From contig NZ_JADPZX010000001.1 in the NCBI RefSeq assembly GCF_015712165.1, positions 6,026,001 through 6,090,000 on the forward strand: a DNA stretch of 64,000 nt, given 5' to 3'. Positions 14,223 through 21,924 of this stretch are shown one piece after another. The notes beneath the pieces were generated by a model. It was given only the letters and a program-made list of their open reading frames with translations, searched no databases and was not told the DNA's origin. Source of the stretch: Streptomyces spinoverrucosus. GTDB taxonomy: Bacteria > Actinomycetota > Actinomycetes > Streptomycetales > Streptomycetaceae. Position numbers and translations under genes: made by a program. Within the stretch, counting starts at the first letter, position 1. Every line of letters begins with the position of its first letter.

Positions 14223-15548
14223 TCAGCGCACGTCTGTTCGGGCTATGCCCAGTTCCGCCAAGTCCTGCGGTCGGATGCGGAGTTGGTCGGCCGTCGACTC
14301 CACCTCCTGCGGCGGTCGTTTGAGGATCGCGGCGGCGAGCTCCGGGGCTATGACCGAGAAGTAGCTGTCCGGGCTCGCCCAGGTGTTGCCCGGTGCGGCC
14401 AGGGCGAGCGCGCCGCCGGAGCCGCCCTCGCCGATCACCAGGCTCGTGATCGGGGTGCGGGCCGAGGCCACCGCGTCGAACAGGTCGGCGATCGCCGCCC
14501 CCACGCCCTGCCGCTCCGCCTCCGCGTCGTTCGCGGCGCCCGGTGTGTCCACCAGGGTCAGCACCGGGATGCCGAGCCGGTCCGCGAGGCGGATCAGCCG
14601 GGCGGCGGTGCGGTAACCGGCGGGGCGGGTCGCCGCCCCGGTCTGGGCGGCGTACGCGACCGTACGGCCCTGATGGGCGCCGAAGCCGCACAGCACCCCG
14701 TCGTCGGTGCCGCCGCACCGGTCGCCGCTGATCGCGACCCGGTGGGCGAAGTAGGCGTCCAGGTAGTGGTGTGCGCGCGGGCGTTGGGGTGAGCGGGCGC
14801 GCTGGACCGCCGCCCATCCCGAAGCGGGCAGGTCGGTCGCGCCGAGGGGGCGGGGCGCCGGCGCCGGTTCGGTGGACGGGGCGCCGAGCAGCCCGAGCCA
14901 CCGCCCCAGCGTCGGCCGCAGTTCCTCCGGGCGTACGACCGCGTCGGCGGCGCCCGCCGCCACCTGGGCCTCGGCCGTGTACGCCGCCGGGTCCGCGTCG
15001 GCCGGGCGGACCCGGGAGCCCGCGAAGCCGACCTGGGCGCCGGGCAGCGCGAGGATCACGTCGGCGCCCGCGCCGAGGGTGGCCCAGCCGCCTCCGGTGG
15101 TCGGGTCCCGCAGCACGGCGAGTTGCGGCAGTCCGGCTTCCCGGGTGAGCGCCGACTGCCGGGCCACGCCCTGGAGCTGGGTCAGCGCGACCATGCCCTC
15201 CTGCATCCGGCTGCCGCCGGTGGCGATCAGCGCGACGACCGGCAGCCGGTGTTCACGGGCGTGGGTGTGGGCCGCCTCCAGCCGGTCGCCGGTGCGTTCG
15301 CCGAGCGAGCCGCCGAGGAAGCCGAACTCGAAGGCGATCAGTACCGCCGGGGTGCCCTCGATGCGGGCGGTGCCGCAGACGACGGACTCGTCCTCGCCGG
15401 TGCGGTCGGCGGCGCGGGCGCGCAGGACGTCGTAACCGTCCCAGGCGAGGGGGCCGTCGGGCTTGGTCTGCCGGGCGGGGTGGGGGAGTTCGGTGAAGTC
15501 GTCGGTGACCAGGGCGATGGCCGATCGGGCGGAGGAACGCTCAGGCAT
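14223..15548 (-). CDS. Acyl-CoA carboxyltransferase, fused beta-alpha (crotonase-fold) protein
   Basis: 441 residues with both halves of a carboxyltransferase. The N-terminal half has TGGSRMQEGMVALTQL and GGGWATLGAGADVILALPGAQVGF stretches. The C-terminal half has LVDTPGA, then IGEGGSGGALALA and a SVIAPELAAAILKR tail. No zinc finger like that of bacterial AccD is present. Such enzymes move a carboxyl group between biotin and an acyl-CoA. The first 8 bases overlap the end of matB, so the two are coupled. In rhizobial mat operons the matching place is held by malonyl-CoA decarboxylase (MatA). Here the protein may instead handle malonyl-CoA with a biotin carrier encoded elsewhere. That link is inferred. 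Confidence 0.85.
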   Translation of the reverse strand: MPERSSARSAIALVTDDFTELPHPARQTKPDGPLAWDGYDVLRARAADRTGEDESVVCGTARIEGTPAVLIAFEFGFLGGSLGERTGDRLEAAHTHAREHRLPVVALIATGGSRMQEGMVALTQLQGVARQSALTREAGLPQLAVLRDPTTGGGWATLGAGADVILALPGAQVGFAGSRVRPADADPAAYTAEAQVAAGAADAVVRPEELRPTLGRWLGLLGAPSTEPAPAPRPLGATDLPASGWAAVQRARSPQRPRAHHYLDAYFAHRVAISGDRCGGTDDGVLCGFGAHQGRTVAYAAQTGAATRPAGYRTAARLIRLADRLGIPVLTLVDTPGAANDAEAERQGVGAAIADLFDAVASARTPITSLVIGEGGSGGALALAAPGNTWASPDSYFSVIAPELAAAILKRPPQEVESTADQLRIRPQDLAELGIARTDVR

Positions 15549-16986
15549 GGAGCGCCCGCTTCATGATCTTCCCCATGTCGTTGCGGGGGAGCGCGTCGAG
15601 GTGATGCACGACCCGCGGCCGCTTGTGCGGGGCGAGACGGGCGGCCACGTGATCGGCCAACTCGTCGACGCCGGGCGGCGATTGCGGGTCCGTCGGCACG
15701 ATCCACGCGACGATCCGCTCGCCGAGGTCGGGGTCCGGCTCACCGGTGACGGCGGCCTCACGCACCCCGGGATGTTCCAGGAGCGCGTTCTCGATCTCAC
15801 CGGCGCCGATCTTGTAACCGCCGCTCTTGATCAGGTCCGTGGCCTTGCGGCCGACGATCCGGACATAGCCGTCGGGGTCGCGCACCGCCATGTCGCCGGT
15901 GCGGAACCAGCCGTCGGCGGTGAAGGCGGCGGCGGTGGCGTCGGGCCGGTTGAGGTACTCGGTGAACAGGTTCGGCCCGCGCACCTGGATCTCGCCGACG
16001 CTCTCCCCGTCGTAGGCGGTGATCGGCGTCGTCCCGTCGTCCTCCACCAGCCGCAGCTCCACTCCGGGCAGCGGGACGCCCACGGTGCCGGGGCGGGCCT
16101 CGCCGTCCGCGCGGACGCTGGTGTTCATCAGCGTCTCCGTCATGCCGTACCGCTCGATGACCCGGCGGCCGGTGGCGGACGCGATCCGCTCGTGGTCGTG
16201 CACGGGGAGCGCGGCCGAGCCGGAGACCAGCAGCCGCGCCCCGGCCAGCGCCTTGGCCAGCTCCGGGTCGGTCGGGAGGGCCTCGGCGATGCGGTGGTAC
16301 ATCGTCGGCACGCCGAACAGCATGGTCGCCCCGGCGCCGAGCTCCCGGGCGACGCCCTCGGGGCTGAACCGGCCGAGGTGGCGGACGGATCCGCCGCGCC
16401 GGAGCGGGCCGAGGATCCCCAGGACCAGCCCGTGCACATGGAACAGCGGCAGCCCGTGCACGAGCACGTCCTCGCCGGTCCACTGCCAGGCGTCGGCGAG
16501 CGCGTCGAGGGTCGAGGAGATCGCGTGGCGCGGGATGACGGCGCCCTTGGGCGGGCCGGTGGTGCCGGAGGTGTAGACGATCAGGGCGGGGGCGGCCTCG
16601 TCCGCTTCCTGCGCGGGGAGGGTGCCGGTTGCCTGAACGTCGACGTCGATGCGGGGCAAGCCGGCGAGGGCGGCGGGGAGTTCGGCGCCGGGGGCGGTGA
16701 GGACGGCGTCCGGGGCGCTGTCGGCGAGGATGTGCCCGAGTTCCTTCTCCCCGGACTTCGGGTTGAGCGGCACGGCGGCCACGCCGGCGGTCAGGGCGCC
16801 GACGGTGGCGACGGCGGTCTCCAGCGTCGGGGTCGCCCACACCGCCACGCGGCCGGCGGTGCGGACCCGCTTGGCGACGGCGCCGGACGCGGCGGCCAGT
16901 CGCGCGTACGTCAGGGAGCGGTCGCCGAAGGTCAGGGCGGGCTGCGCGGCCGGTCCCTGGGAGAGGGCCGGGAAGAGATGGGACAC
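15541..16986 (-). CDS. matB: Malonyl-CoA synthetase
   Basis: 481 residues of the ANL adenylate-forming family; MatB joins malonate (and methylmalonate) to CoA with ATP. The AMP-binding motif YTSGTTGPPKGAV is near residue 157, followed by LPLFHVHGL, GSAALPV, ERYGMTET, GWFRTGD and GRKATDLIKSGGYKI. The catalytic lysine is in the PRNDMGKIMKR tail. Length and the Arg-containing KSG region fit the S. coelicolor enzyme. The GTG start at 16986 has a GGAG site. It lies 49 bases after a MatC-like carrier and overlaps the carboxyltransferase gene, forming a malonate use operon that could feed polyketide synthesis. Confidence 0.92.
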   Translation of the reverse strand: MSHLFPALSQGPAAQPALTFGDRSLTYARLAAASGAVAKRVRTAGRVAVWATPTLETAVATVGALTAGVAAVPLNPKSGEKELGHILADSAPDAVLTAPGAELPAALAGLPRIDVDVQATGTLPAQEADEAAPALIVYTSGTTGPPKGAVIPRHAISSTLDALADAWQWTGEDVLVHGLPLFHVHGLVLGILGPLRRGGSVRHLGRFSPEGVARELGAGATMLFGVPTMYHRIAEALPTDPELAKALAGARLLVSGSAALPVHDHERIASATGRRVIERYGMTETLMNTSVRADGEARPGTVGVPLPGVELRLVEDDGTTPITAYDGESVGEIQVRGPNLFTEYLNRPDATAAAFTADGWFRTGDMAVRDPDGYVRIVGRKATDLIKSGGYKIGAGEIENALLEHPGVREAAVTGEPDPDLGERIVAWIVPTDPQSPPGVDELADHVAARLAPHKRPRVVHHLDALPRNDMGKIMKRALHA

Positions 16987-17035
16987 GCGTCGTACTCCTT
17001 GGTCGGTCGGTCGTCTGTCACGTCGTCCGGAAGTG

Positions 17036-18385
17036 CTACCCGAGGCCGGGCACGACCAGCACCAGCCACGCCACCGCGGGTGCCGCCGCCACCACGATCC
17101 CTCCGTACATCATCAGCTGCCGGAAGAAACGCTCGCGGTCGACGTCCGGCGCGGCGGCCAGCACCAGGGCCCCGTTGGTCGAGAAGGGGCTCACGTCCAC
17201 GACCGTCGCCGACACGGCCAGCGCCGCCACCATGCCGACCGCGCCGATCTCGCCCTGCGCGAGGAAGGGGACCGCCAGCGGGATGAGCGCGCCCATGATG
17301 CCGACGGAGGAGGCGAACGCCGAGACGATCGCGCCGATGTAGCAGAGCAGGATCGCCGCGAGGAGCGGTACGCCGATGCCGCCGACGCCCTCGCCGGCCC
17401 AGGTGATGGTGCCCATCTCGTCGAGGACACCGACATACGTCAGGACACCGCAGATCAGCAGGACCGTCGGCCAGGCGATCTGGCCGACCGCGGTGCGGCT
17501 GTCGTCGGGCCAGGCGGCGCTGAGGACGACGGCGAGGGTGATCGCGGTCAGGCCGGCGTCCAGGTCGAAGGCGAGGACGGCGATGACGAGGGTGAGGAGG
17601 GAGAGGAGCGTGGCTGTGCGGGGGGTTGTGAGGGGGATGGTGGGGGTGGGGGTGGTTTCGCGGGTGGCCAGTGCGGTGGGGGAGGGGTGGGTGCCTGGTT
17701 CTGTCGGCGGTTCTGTGCGGCTTCGTTGTGGCTGATCGCGCAGTTCCCCGCGCCCCTGGGGGGCGTTGTCCTCGCCCTTGCGCCAGAGCCGTACCCCGCC
17801 GCAGACGACGAACACCACGGCGGCGATGATCAGGTTGGCGAAGAGGGACGCGAGGAAGAGGGCGATCTCGTTGCCGGGGAGATTTTCGCGTTCCACGATG
17901 CCGTTGACGATCGTGCCGTAGATGCTGATCGGGGAGAATCCGCCGGCCTGGGCGCCGTGTACGACCATCGCGCCCATCAGCAGCGGGCTGATCCCGTAGC
18001 GGGCGGCGAAGCTCAGGGCGATCGGCGCGACGATGGCGACGGCGGCCGGGCTGACGGCGCCGATCGCGGTGAGGGCGCCCGTGAGGGCGAACATGACCCA
18101 GGGGATCAGCGCGACGCGGCCCCGGACCAGGCGTACGGCGGCGTGCACCAGCCAGTCGGTGGTGCCGTTGGCGCGGGCGATCGCGAACAGGTACGTGACG
18201 CCGACCAGGACGACGAACAGGTCGCCCGGGAAGCCGGCGAAGATGCCGTCCGCGTCGAGGTCGGCGACGAGGGTGCCGACTCCGAAGGCGGCGGCGAAGG
18301 CCAGGGCGCCCATGTTGATGGAGCGGGTGGTGGCGATGACGAACACCACGACGAGGACGAGGATGGAGATCAGTTCGGGGGACAT
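17036..18385 (-). CDS. MatC-like dicarboxylate (malonate) carrier carrying an in-frame repeat insertion
   Basis: 449 residues with about 11-12 membrane segments. The N-terminal half matches the MatC dicarboxylate-carrier domain (ISILVLVVVFVIATTRSINM start, AIGAVSPAAVAIVAPIAL loop). The C-terminal half mirrors it with SVGIMGALIPLAVPFLAQG and DVSPFSTNGAL. Between the halves lies a hydrophilic linker (about residues 200-250). Part of it (residues about 207-221, reading APQGRGELRDQPQR) is encoded by a copy of the dispersed extragenic repeat at 17724-17765. The ATG at 18385 has a GGGAG site. It is first in the mat operon, divergent from a GntR regulator. Malonate as substrate is inferred from matB. 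Confidence 0.85.
   Translation of the reverse strand: MSPELISILVLVVVFVIATTRSINMGALAFAAAFGVGTLVADLDADGIFAGFPGDLFVVLVGVTYLFAIARANGTTDWLVHAAVRLVRGRVALIPWVMFALTGALTAIGAVSPAAVAIVAPIALSFAARYGISPLLMGAMVVHGAQAGGFSPISIYGTIVNGIVERENLPGNEIALFLASLFANLIIAAVVFVVCGGVRLWRKGEDNAPQGRGELRDQPQRSRTEPPTEPGTHPSPTALATRETTPTPTIPLTTPRTATLLSLLTLVIAVLAFDLDAGLTAITLAVVLSAAWPDDSRTAVGQIAWPTVLLICGVLTYVGVLDEMGTITWAGEGVGGIGVPLLAAILLCYIGAIVSAFASSVGIMGALIPLAVPFLAQGEIGAVGMVAALAVSATVVDVSPFSTNGALVLAAAPDVDRERFFRQLMMYGGIVVAAAPAVAWLVLVVPGLG
17724..17765. repeat. Dispersed GC-rich extragenic repeat, copy inside the carrier gene
   Basis: On the minus strand this reads GGGGCGCGGGGAACTGCGCG followed by ATCAGCCACAACG. It is nearly identical over 30 bases to the copy at 34177-34218 and related to the copies at 29917-29977 and 49461-49547. 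Elsewhere in the window these sit between or at the edge of genes, while this copy is translated as part of a linker. Confidence 0.8.
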
Positions 18386-18418
18386 ACGGGCTCCCGTCGT
18401 TGGGCCCCGGAGTGGACG

Positions 18419-18528
18419 AGTGGCTGAGCCACTTGAGGATTGGAGCGGATGGCTGGTCAGCGTGGACGTGAAGGGCGGGGACGTCAAGGGGTCGCGCGGA
18501 AATTGGCTCAGCCACTCAACCACTCAGG
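18419..18528. promoter_or_regulatory. Paired operators between the carrier and GntR genes
   Basis: AGTGGCTGAGCCACT (18419-18433) is a 15-base palindrome. A second site, TTGGCTCAGCCACTCAA (18503-18519) followed by CCACTCAGG, repeats the core TGGCTCAGCCACTC on the opposite strand. Both lie in the divergent promoter region of the mat operon and the FadR-type GntR gene. They are the expected binding sites for that regulator and its malonate-type effector. Confidence 0.65.
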
Positions 18529-18550
18529 GGTCCGGTGTTACGCTCCCGGC

Positions 18551-19261
18551 GTGACCGACGCCCTGCGCCCGATGGCGAAGCAGCAGCGCCTGTACGAGCA
18601 GGTGCTCGACCGACTGCGCGACTACGTCACCGAGGGCGGCCTGCGCGCCGGTGACCGGCTGCCGCCCGAGCGGGACCTGGCCGCGCGGCTCGGGGTCAGC
18701 CGGGCGTCGGTGAAGCAGGCGATCGTGGTGCTGGAGGTGCAGGGGCTGGTGGAGGCCCGGCACGGCGGCGGTACGTATCTCGTGCGCGACACCCTCGACG
18801 TGGAGCCGGTCGAGCGGATGGTCGAACGCCGCCGGCGCCTGCCCGACGTCCTGGAGGCCCGCGAGGCCCTGGAGACCAAGCTCGCCGAACTGGCCGCCGA
18901 ACGCCGCACCGAGGACGACCTGACGGCGATGCGCTCGGCGCTCGCCCACATGGCGGGGGAGATCGGTCAGGGCGCGCACGGCGTGGAGGGGGACCGCCGC
19001 TTCCACGCGGCGGTCACGGCGGCCGCGCACAGCAGCATCCTCGCGGAGTTCATGGGCTCCATCGCCGACCAGATCGCCGAAAGCCGCACCGAGTCCCTGC
19101 GCCAGCCCCACCGCCCCAACCGCTCCCTCGCCCAGCACCAGGCCATCCTCGACGCCATCGAGGCCGGGCAGCCCCGCCAGGCAGCCGCGGCGATGCGCCG
19201 CCACGTCCGCACGGTCGCGAAGGTCCGCCTGCTGTCCTGGGATCCGACCGAGAATCGCTAG
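18551..19261 (+). CDS. GntR-family (FadR subfamily) regulator of the malonate locus
   Basis: 236 residues. The N-terminal winged helix (about residues 10-80) has LRAGDRLPPERDLAARLGVSRASVKQ with the usual GGGTYV wing. The C-terminal all-helical FCD-type effector domain has HMAGEIGQ, a FHAAVTAAAHSSIL metal-site-like stretch and HQAILDAIEAG. The GTG at 18551 is taken as start; the open frame before it crosses the operator region. Rhizobial MatR is the functional precedent for GntR control of matABC. Repeated palindromic sites in the divergent region support autoregulation and control of the carrier gene. Confidence 0.85.
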   Translation: MTDALRPMAKQQRLYEQVLDRLRDYVTEGGLRAGDRLPPERDLAARLGVSRASVKQAIVVLEVQGLVEARHGGGTYLVRDTLDVEPVERMVERRRRLPDVLEAREALETKLAELAAERRTEDDLTAMRSALAHMAGEIGQGAHGVEGDRRFHAAVTAAAHSSILAEFMGSIADQIAESRTESLRQPHRPNRSLAQHQAILDAIEAGQPRQAAAAMRRHVRTVAKVRLLSWDPTENR

Positions 19262-19270
19262 TCCGCCGAC

Positions 19271-19325
19271 CGAGTACCGAGTACCGAGTACCGAGTACCG
19301 AGTACCGAGTACCGAGTACCGAGTA
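19271..19325. repeat. Seven-base tandem repeat (CGAGTAC, about 7.9 copies)
   Basis: Seven perfect copies of CGAGTAC and a partial eighth run between the gntR stop codon and the ribosome site of the ATP-grasp gene. The unit is not a multiple of three. The block ends 10 bases before the GTG start, and the last partial unit runs into ATGGAGAG, so repeat number affects the leader but not the protein. Such arrays change copy number by slippage. Confidence 0.9.
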
Positions 19326-19335
19326 TGGAGAGCCC

Positions 19336-20208
19336 GTGGTCCGTATAGCCCTCGTCACCTGTCGTCCCGGACCCCAGGTGAGCGTCGATCCGGACCTGCC
19401 GGTGCTGGTGGAGGCGTTGGGGGAGGCGGGGGCCGAGGCCGTCGCTGTGGAGTGGGATCGGGTCGGGGTCGACTGGGGTGGGTTCGATCTTGTCGTGATC
19501 CGGTCGACCTGGGACTACAGCTGGCGGGCGGCCGAGTTCGTGGAGTGGGTGGAGGCCTGCGGGAAGGTCACGCGGCTGGCCAATCCGGCGGACGTGGTGT
19601 GGTGGAACGTCGACAAGCGGTACCTGGGGGAGCTGGCGGCGACCGGGGTGCCCGTGGTGCCGACCCGGTATGTCGCGCCGGGGGAGGCGGCCGAGCTGCC
19701 CCGTGACCGGGAGTACGTCGTCAAGCCGACCTCCGGTGCGGGGGCGCGGTTCGCCGCCCGCTACACGCCCGACCAGCACGACATCGCCGTACGGCATCTT
19801 GAGCGCATGCACGCCGAGGGCTTCACCGCGATGGTGCAGCCGTATGTGAGCGGCATCGACGTGGGCGGGGAGCGGGCGTTGCAGTTCTTCGGCGGGCGGC
19901 TGCTGCACGCCAGCCGGAAGGGGGCCGTGCTGACGCGGGGGACGGCGTACGACGAGCGGAAGGTCGCCCATCCCGGGTTGCAGGTCTGGCAGCCGACGCC
20001 GGAGGAACTGTCCGTCGCCGAGCGGGCGTTGGCCTGCGTGCCCGGCTCCCCCGAGCTGCTGTACGCCCGCGTCGACCTGGTCGACGGGGAGGGTGGGGAG
20101 CCGCGAGTGATGGAGCTGGAGCTGGTCGAGCCGAACCTGTTCCTGTCGCTGCACCCCGCTTCGGTGCCCCGGATCGCGGCGGCGATGCTGACGGCGGCCA
20201 GGGCGTGA
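19336..20208 (+). CDS. ATP-grasp domain protein
   Basis: 290 residues. After an N-terminal pre-ATP-grasp part (RIALVTCRPGP, then DLVVIRSTWDYSWR) comes an ATP-grasp fold: REYVVKPTSGAGARF for the nucleotide-binding strand, MVQPYVSGIDVGGERALQFF, and LLYARVDLVDG with VMELELVEPNLF for the metal-binding end. It resembles RimK-like and cycloserine-pathway (DcsG) ligases, which join a carboxylate to an amine or thiol through an acyl phosphate. A GGAGAG site is four to five bases before the GTG. It faces the next operon convergently with a 19-base gap. The substrate is not recognisable. Confidence 0.8.
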   Translation: MVRIALVTCRPGPQVSVDPDLPVLVEALGEAGAEAVAVEWDRVGVDWGGFDLVVIRSTWDYSWRAAEFVEWVEACGKVTRLANPADVVWWNVDKRYLGELAATGVPVVPTRYVAPGEAAELPRDREYVVKPTSGAGARFAARYTPDQHDIAVRHLERMHAEGFTAMVQPYVSGIDVGGERALQFFGGRLLHASRKGAVLTRGTAYDERKVAHPGLQVWQPTPEELSVAERALACVPGSPELLYARVDLVDGEGGEPRVMELELVEPNLFLSLHPASVPRIAAAMLTAARA

Positions 20209-20227
20209 GCCCCGGCCCCCGGCGTTC

Positions 20228-20833
20228 TCACAGGACCCGGCGGCCGCCGATCATCGTGCGTTGGAGCAGGCCCCATGTGAACTCCGTCGTCACCTCGTGG
20301 CGTTGGCCGTCGGTGTCCGGGGCGCTGAAGGCGAGGCCCCAGCGGCTGGGGGCCGTGCCCTCCAAGGGGCGGGCGGGGGCGAAGGCGCGGGCCGCGTCGT
20401 CGACCGTGCACGACCAGGGGTAGAGGTCCTCGACCGTGTGCAGGTCGGCGGGCTTGGCGTCGGGTGCGCGGACCAGCCACTCGTTCCAGACCGCGCCGCC
20501 CGGCGCGAGCAGCACCTCGAAGCGCAGGTCGGGCCAGAGGACGACCGGCCACTGCCAGGCCTCGCAGTCCAGGTCGCCGATACGGCGGGAGATCGTCCAC
20601 TCGGGGGCGCCGAGGATCGCCCGGTGCCGGCTCTGGGCGGCGCGGACGCGCGGTGAGCGCAGCAACATCTGCCAGCGCCGGTTCGCCTCCTGCATCCGCG
20701 TGACCGAGACGCCCAGTTCGCGGCGGGCGTCCTCGACCAGGTCGGGATTGAAGTCGGCCATGCGGCGCAGCAGGACCACCTGGAACTCGACAGGGCTGAA
20801 GGGGCTAGTGGGGTTCTCTGCGGAGGACGGCAT
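20228..20833 (-). CDS. Conserved actinobacterial protein of unknown function
   Basis: 201 residues, no family recognised with confidence. The middle part is rich in tryptophan (EWTISRRIGDLDCEAWQWPVVL, split by WPDLRF and WNEWLV) and there is no signal peptide or membrane segment. The N-terminal third has the look of an HTH-like helix bundle (FNPDLVEDARRELGVSVTRM). An ATG at 20842 is an alternative start; both overlap the end of the FkbM methyltransferase gene by about 30 bases. It is the last gene of the surface-glycan-type operon, which may only reflect read-through. Confidence 0.6.
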   Translation of the reverse strand: MPSSAENPTSPFSPVEFQVVLLRRMADFNPDLVEDARRELGVSVTRMQEANRRWQMLLRSPRVRAAQSRHRAILGAPEWTISRRIGDLDCEAWQWPVVLWPDLRFEVLLAPGGAVWNEWLVRAPDAKPADLHTVEDLYPWSCTVDDAARAFAPARPLEGTAPSRWGLAFSAPDTDGQRHEVTTEFTWGLLQRTMIGGRRVL

Positions 20834-21629
20834 GCGAACCATCGTCGCCCATTCGGCCCCTTCCCGGGCGCCGTCCGTCCGGAAGGAACAGTACGGAGTT
20901 GACGTATCGGGTCCGGTCCTGTAAGGGGAGGACCCGGCGCAGCAGTCCGTGCGACGCGACGTGCGCAGTGGCTGCCTGATGGGCCTCCAGGGGGAAGTCG
21001 GCCAGGGGGATCCAGCGGTCGCCGGGGAGCACCCAGCCGTCATATCCGAGCATTGACAAATACGTCAGGACGGGCGAGATGGGCTGGATACGGGACTCCA
21101 GTTCGACGAACAGAGCCGGGCGGTCGCGGGTCAGCAGAGCGGTCCCGCCGCGCAGCACCGCCAGTTCGCTGCCGTCCACGTCGATCTTGACGAAGCCGAC
21201 GTCCCGCAGGTTCAGATCGTCCAGCGCGACGCAGCGGACGTCCACCGCGTGGGCGTGGATGTCCCTCCGGACGAGGGACGACACGCCCCGGTTGCCGGTG
21301 CCGTCGGGCGGCAGCCAGAGGCGGGCCGTGCCGGGGCGGTCCGCGGCGGCGGCCTGGATCACCCGGACGTTGGGCGGCGCGGTGGCGCAGAGCAGGCGGG
21401 CCAGATGCGGGACCGGTTCGATGGTCACCACCCGCCGGGCGTGCCCGGACAGGCGGCGGGTCCAGGGGCCGTACCAGCCGCCGATGTCCACCGCCGTGCC
21501 GCAGCCCGGCGGGCACAGCTCGGTGATCCTCGCCAGCTCCGGTTCGAAGCGGGGGTAGACCGCGCGGGCGGTCGCCGCGACGAGGCGGGCCGGGAGGAAG
21601 GGGGCGAGGCGGGCGGCGAGCGTGGTCAT
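20805..21629 (-). CDS. FkbM-family SAM-dependent methyltransferase
   Basis: 274 residues. The SAM-binding motif I is GTAVDIGGWYGPWTRRL (near residue 45), followed by RVVTIEPVPHLARLL and the FkbM-specific FVKIDVDGSELAVLRGG and LFVELESRI blocks. FkbM proteins methylate hydroxyl groups of sugars or polyketides. It lies 43 bases after the Trm112-like gene and ahead of the unknown gene at the operon end. Next to glycosyltransferases, O-methylation of a glycan or glycolipid is the likely job. The acceptor is unknown. Confidence 0.85.
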   Translation of the reverse strand: MTTLAARLAPFLPARLVAATARAVYPRFEPELARITELCPPGCGTAVDIGGWYGPWTRRLSGHARRVVTIEPVPHLARLLCATAPPNVRVIQAAAADRPGTARLWLPPDGTGNRGVSSLVRRDIHAHAVDVRCVALDDLNLRDVGFVKIDVDGSELAVLRGGTALLTRDRPALFVELESRIQPISPVLTYLSMLGYDGWVLPGDRWIPLADFPLEAHQAATAHVASHGLLRRVLPLQDRTRYVNSVLFLPDGRRPGRGRMGDDGSHAVLRREPH

Positions 21630-21672
21630 CCGGAACCTCCGAGGAAAACCCCGCTTTCGGGCGGGGGAGGAG

Positions 21673-21924
21673 TCAAGGGGCCATGCGTTTGAGGAGTTCC
21701 TCGTGCTCGTCCTCGGAGACCTGTTCGCCGGAGGACGGAAGCAGTTGCGGGATGCCGTCGACGATCGGGTAGCGGCGGCGCAGGCGCGGGTTGTACAGGG
21801 CCTCGGCCGACGCCACGGGCTCGTCCGGTGGCAGCAGGTGCAGCGGGCCCTTGTCGAGCGGGCACGCCAGGATCTTCAGCAGCTGGTCGTCGAAACTCGA
21901 GGAGGGGCTCGGGTAGGAGCTCAT
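21673..21924 (-). CDS. Trm112-like/UPF0434 small protein
   Basis: 83 residues. The core LLKILACPLDKGPLHLL, then YNPRLRRRYPIVDGIPQLL, is the standard signature of Trm112-type proteins. Bacterial members keep only part of the zinc site: one Cys (in ACP) is visible here and the others are absent. Trm112 partners activate methyltransferases, and this operon has three of them, so a partner role is plausible. It overlaps the DMT transporter gene by ATGA (21921-21924). Confidence 0.8.
   Translation of the reverse strand: MSSYPSPSSSFDDQLLKILACPLDKGPLHLLPPDEPVASAEALYNPRLRRRYPIVDGIPQLLPSSGEQVSEDEHEELLKRMAP

Noticed and set aside
19271..19325. CRISPR-like array
   Set aside because: The repeat is only seven bases with no spacers; it is a tandem microsatellite.
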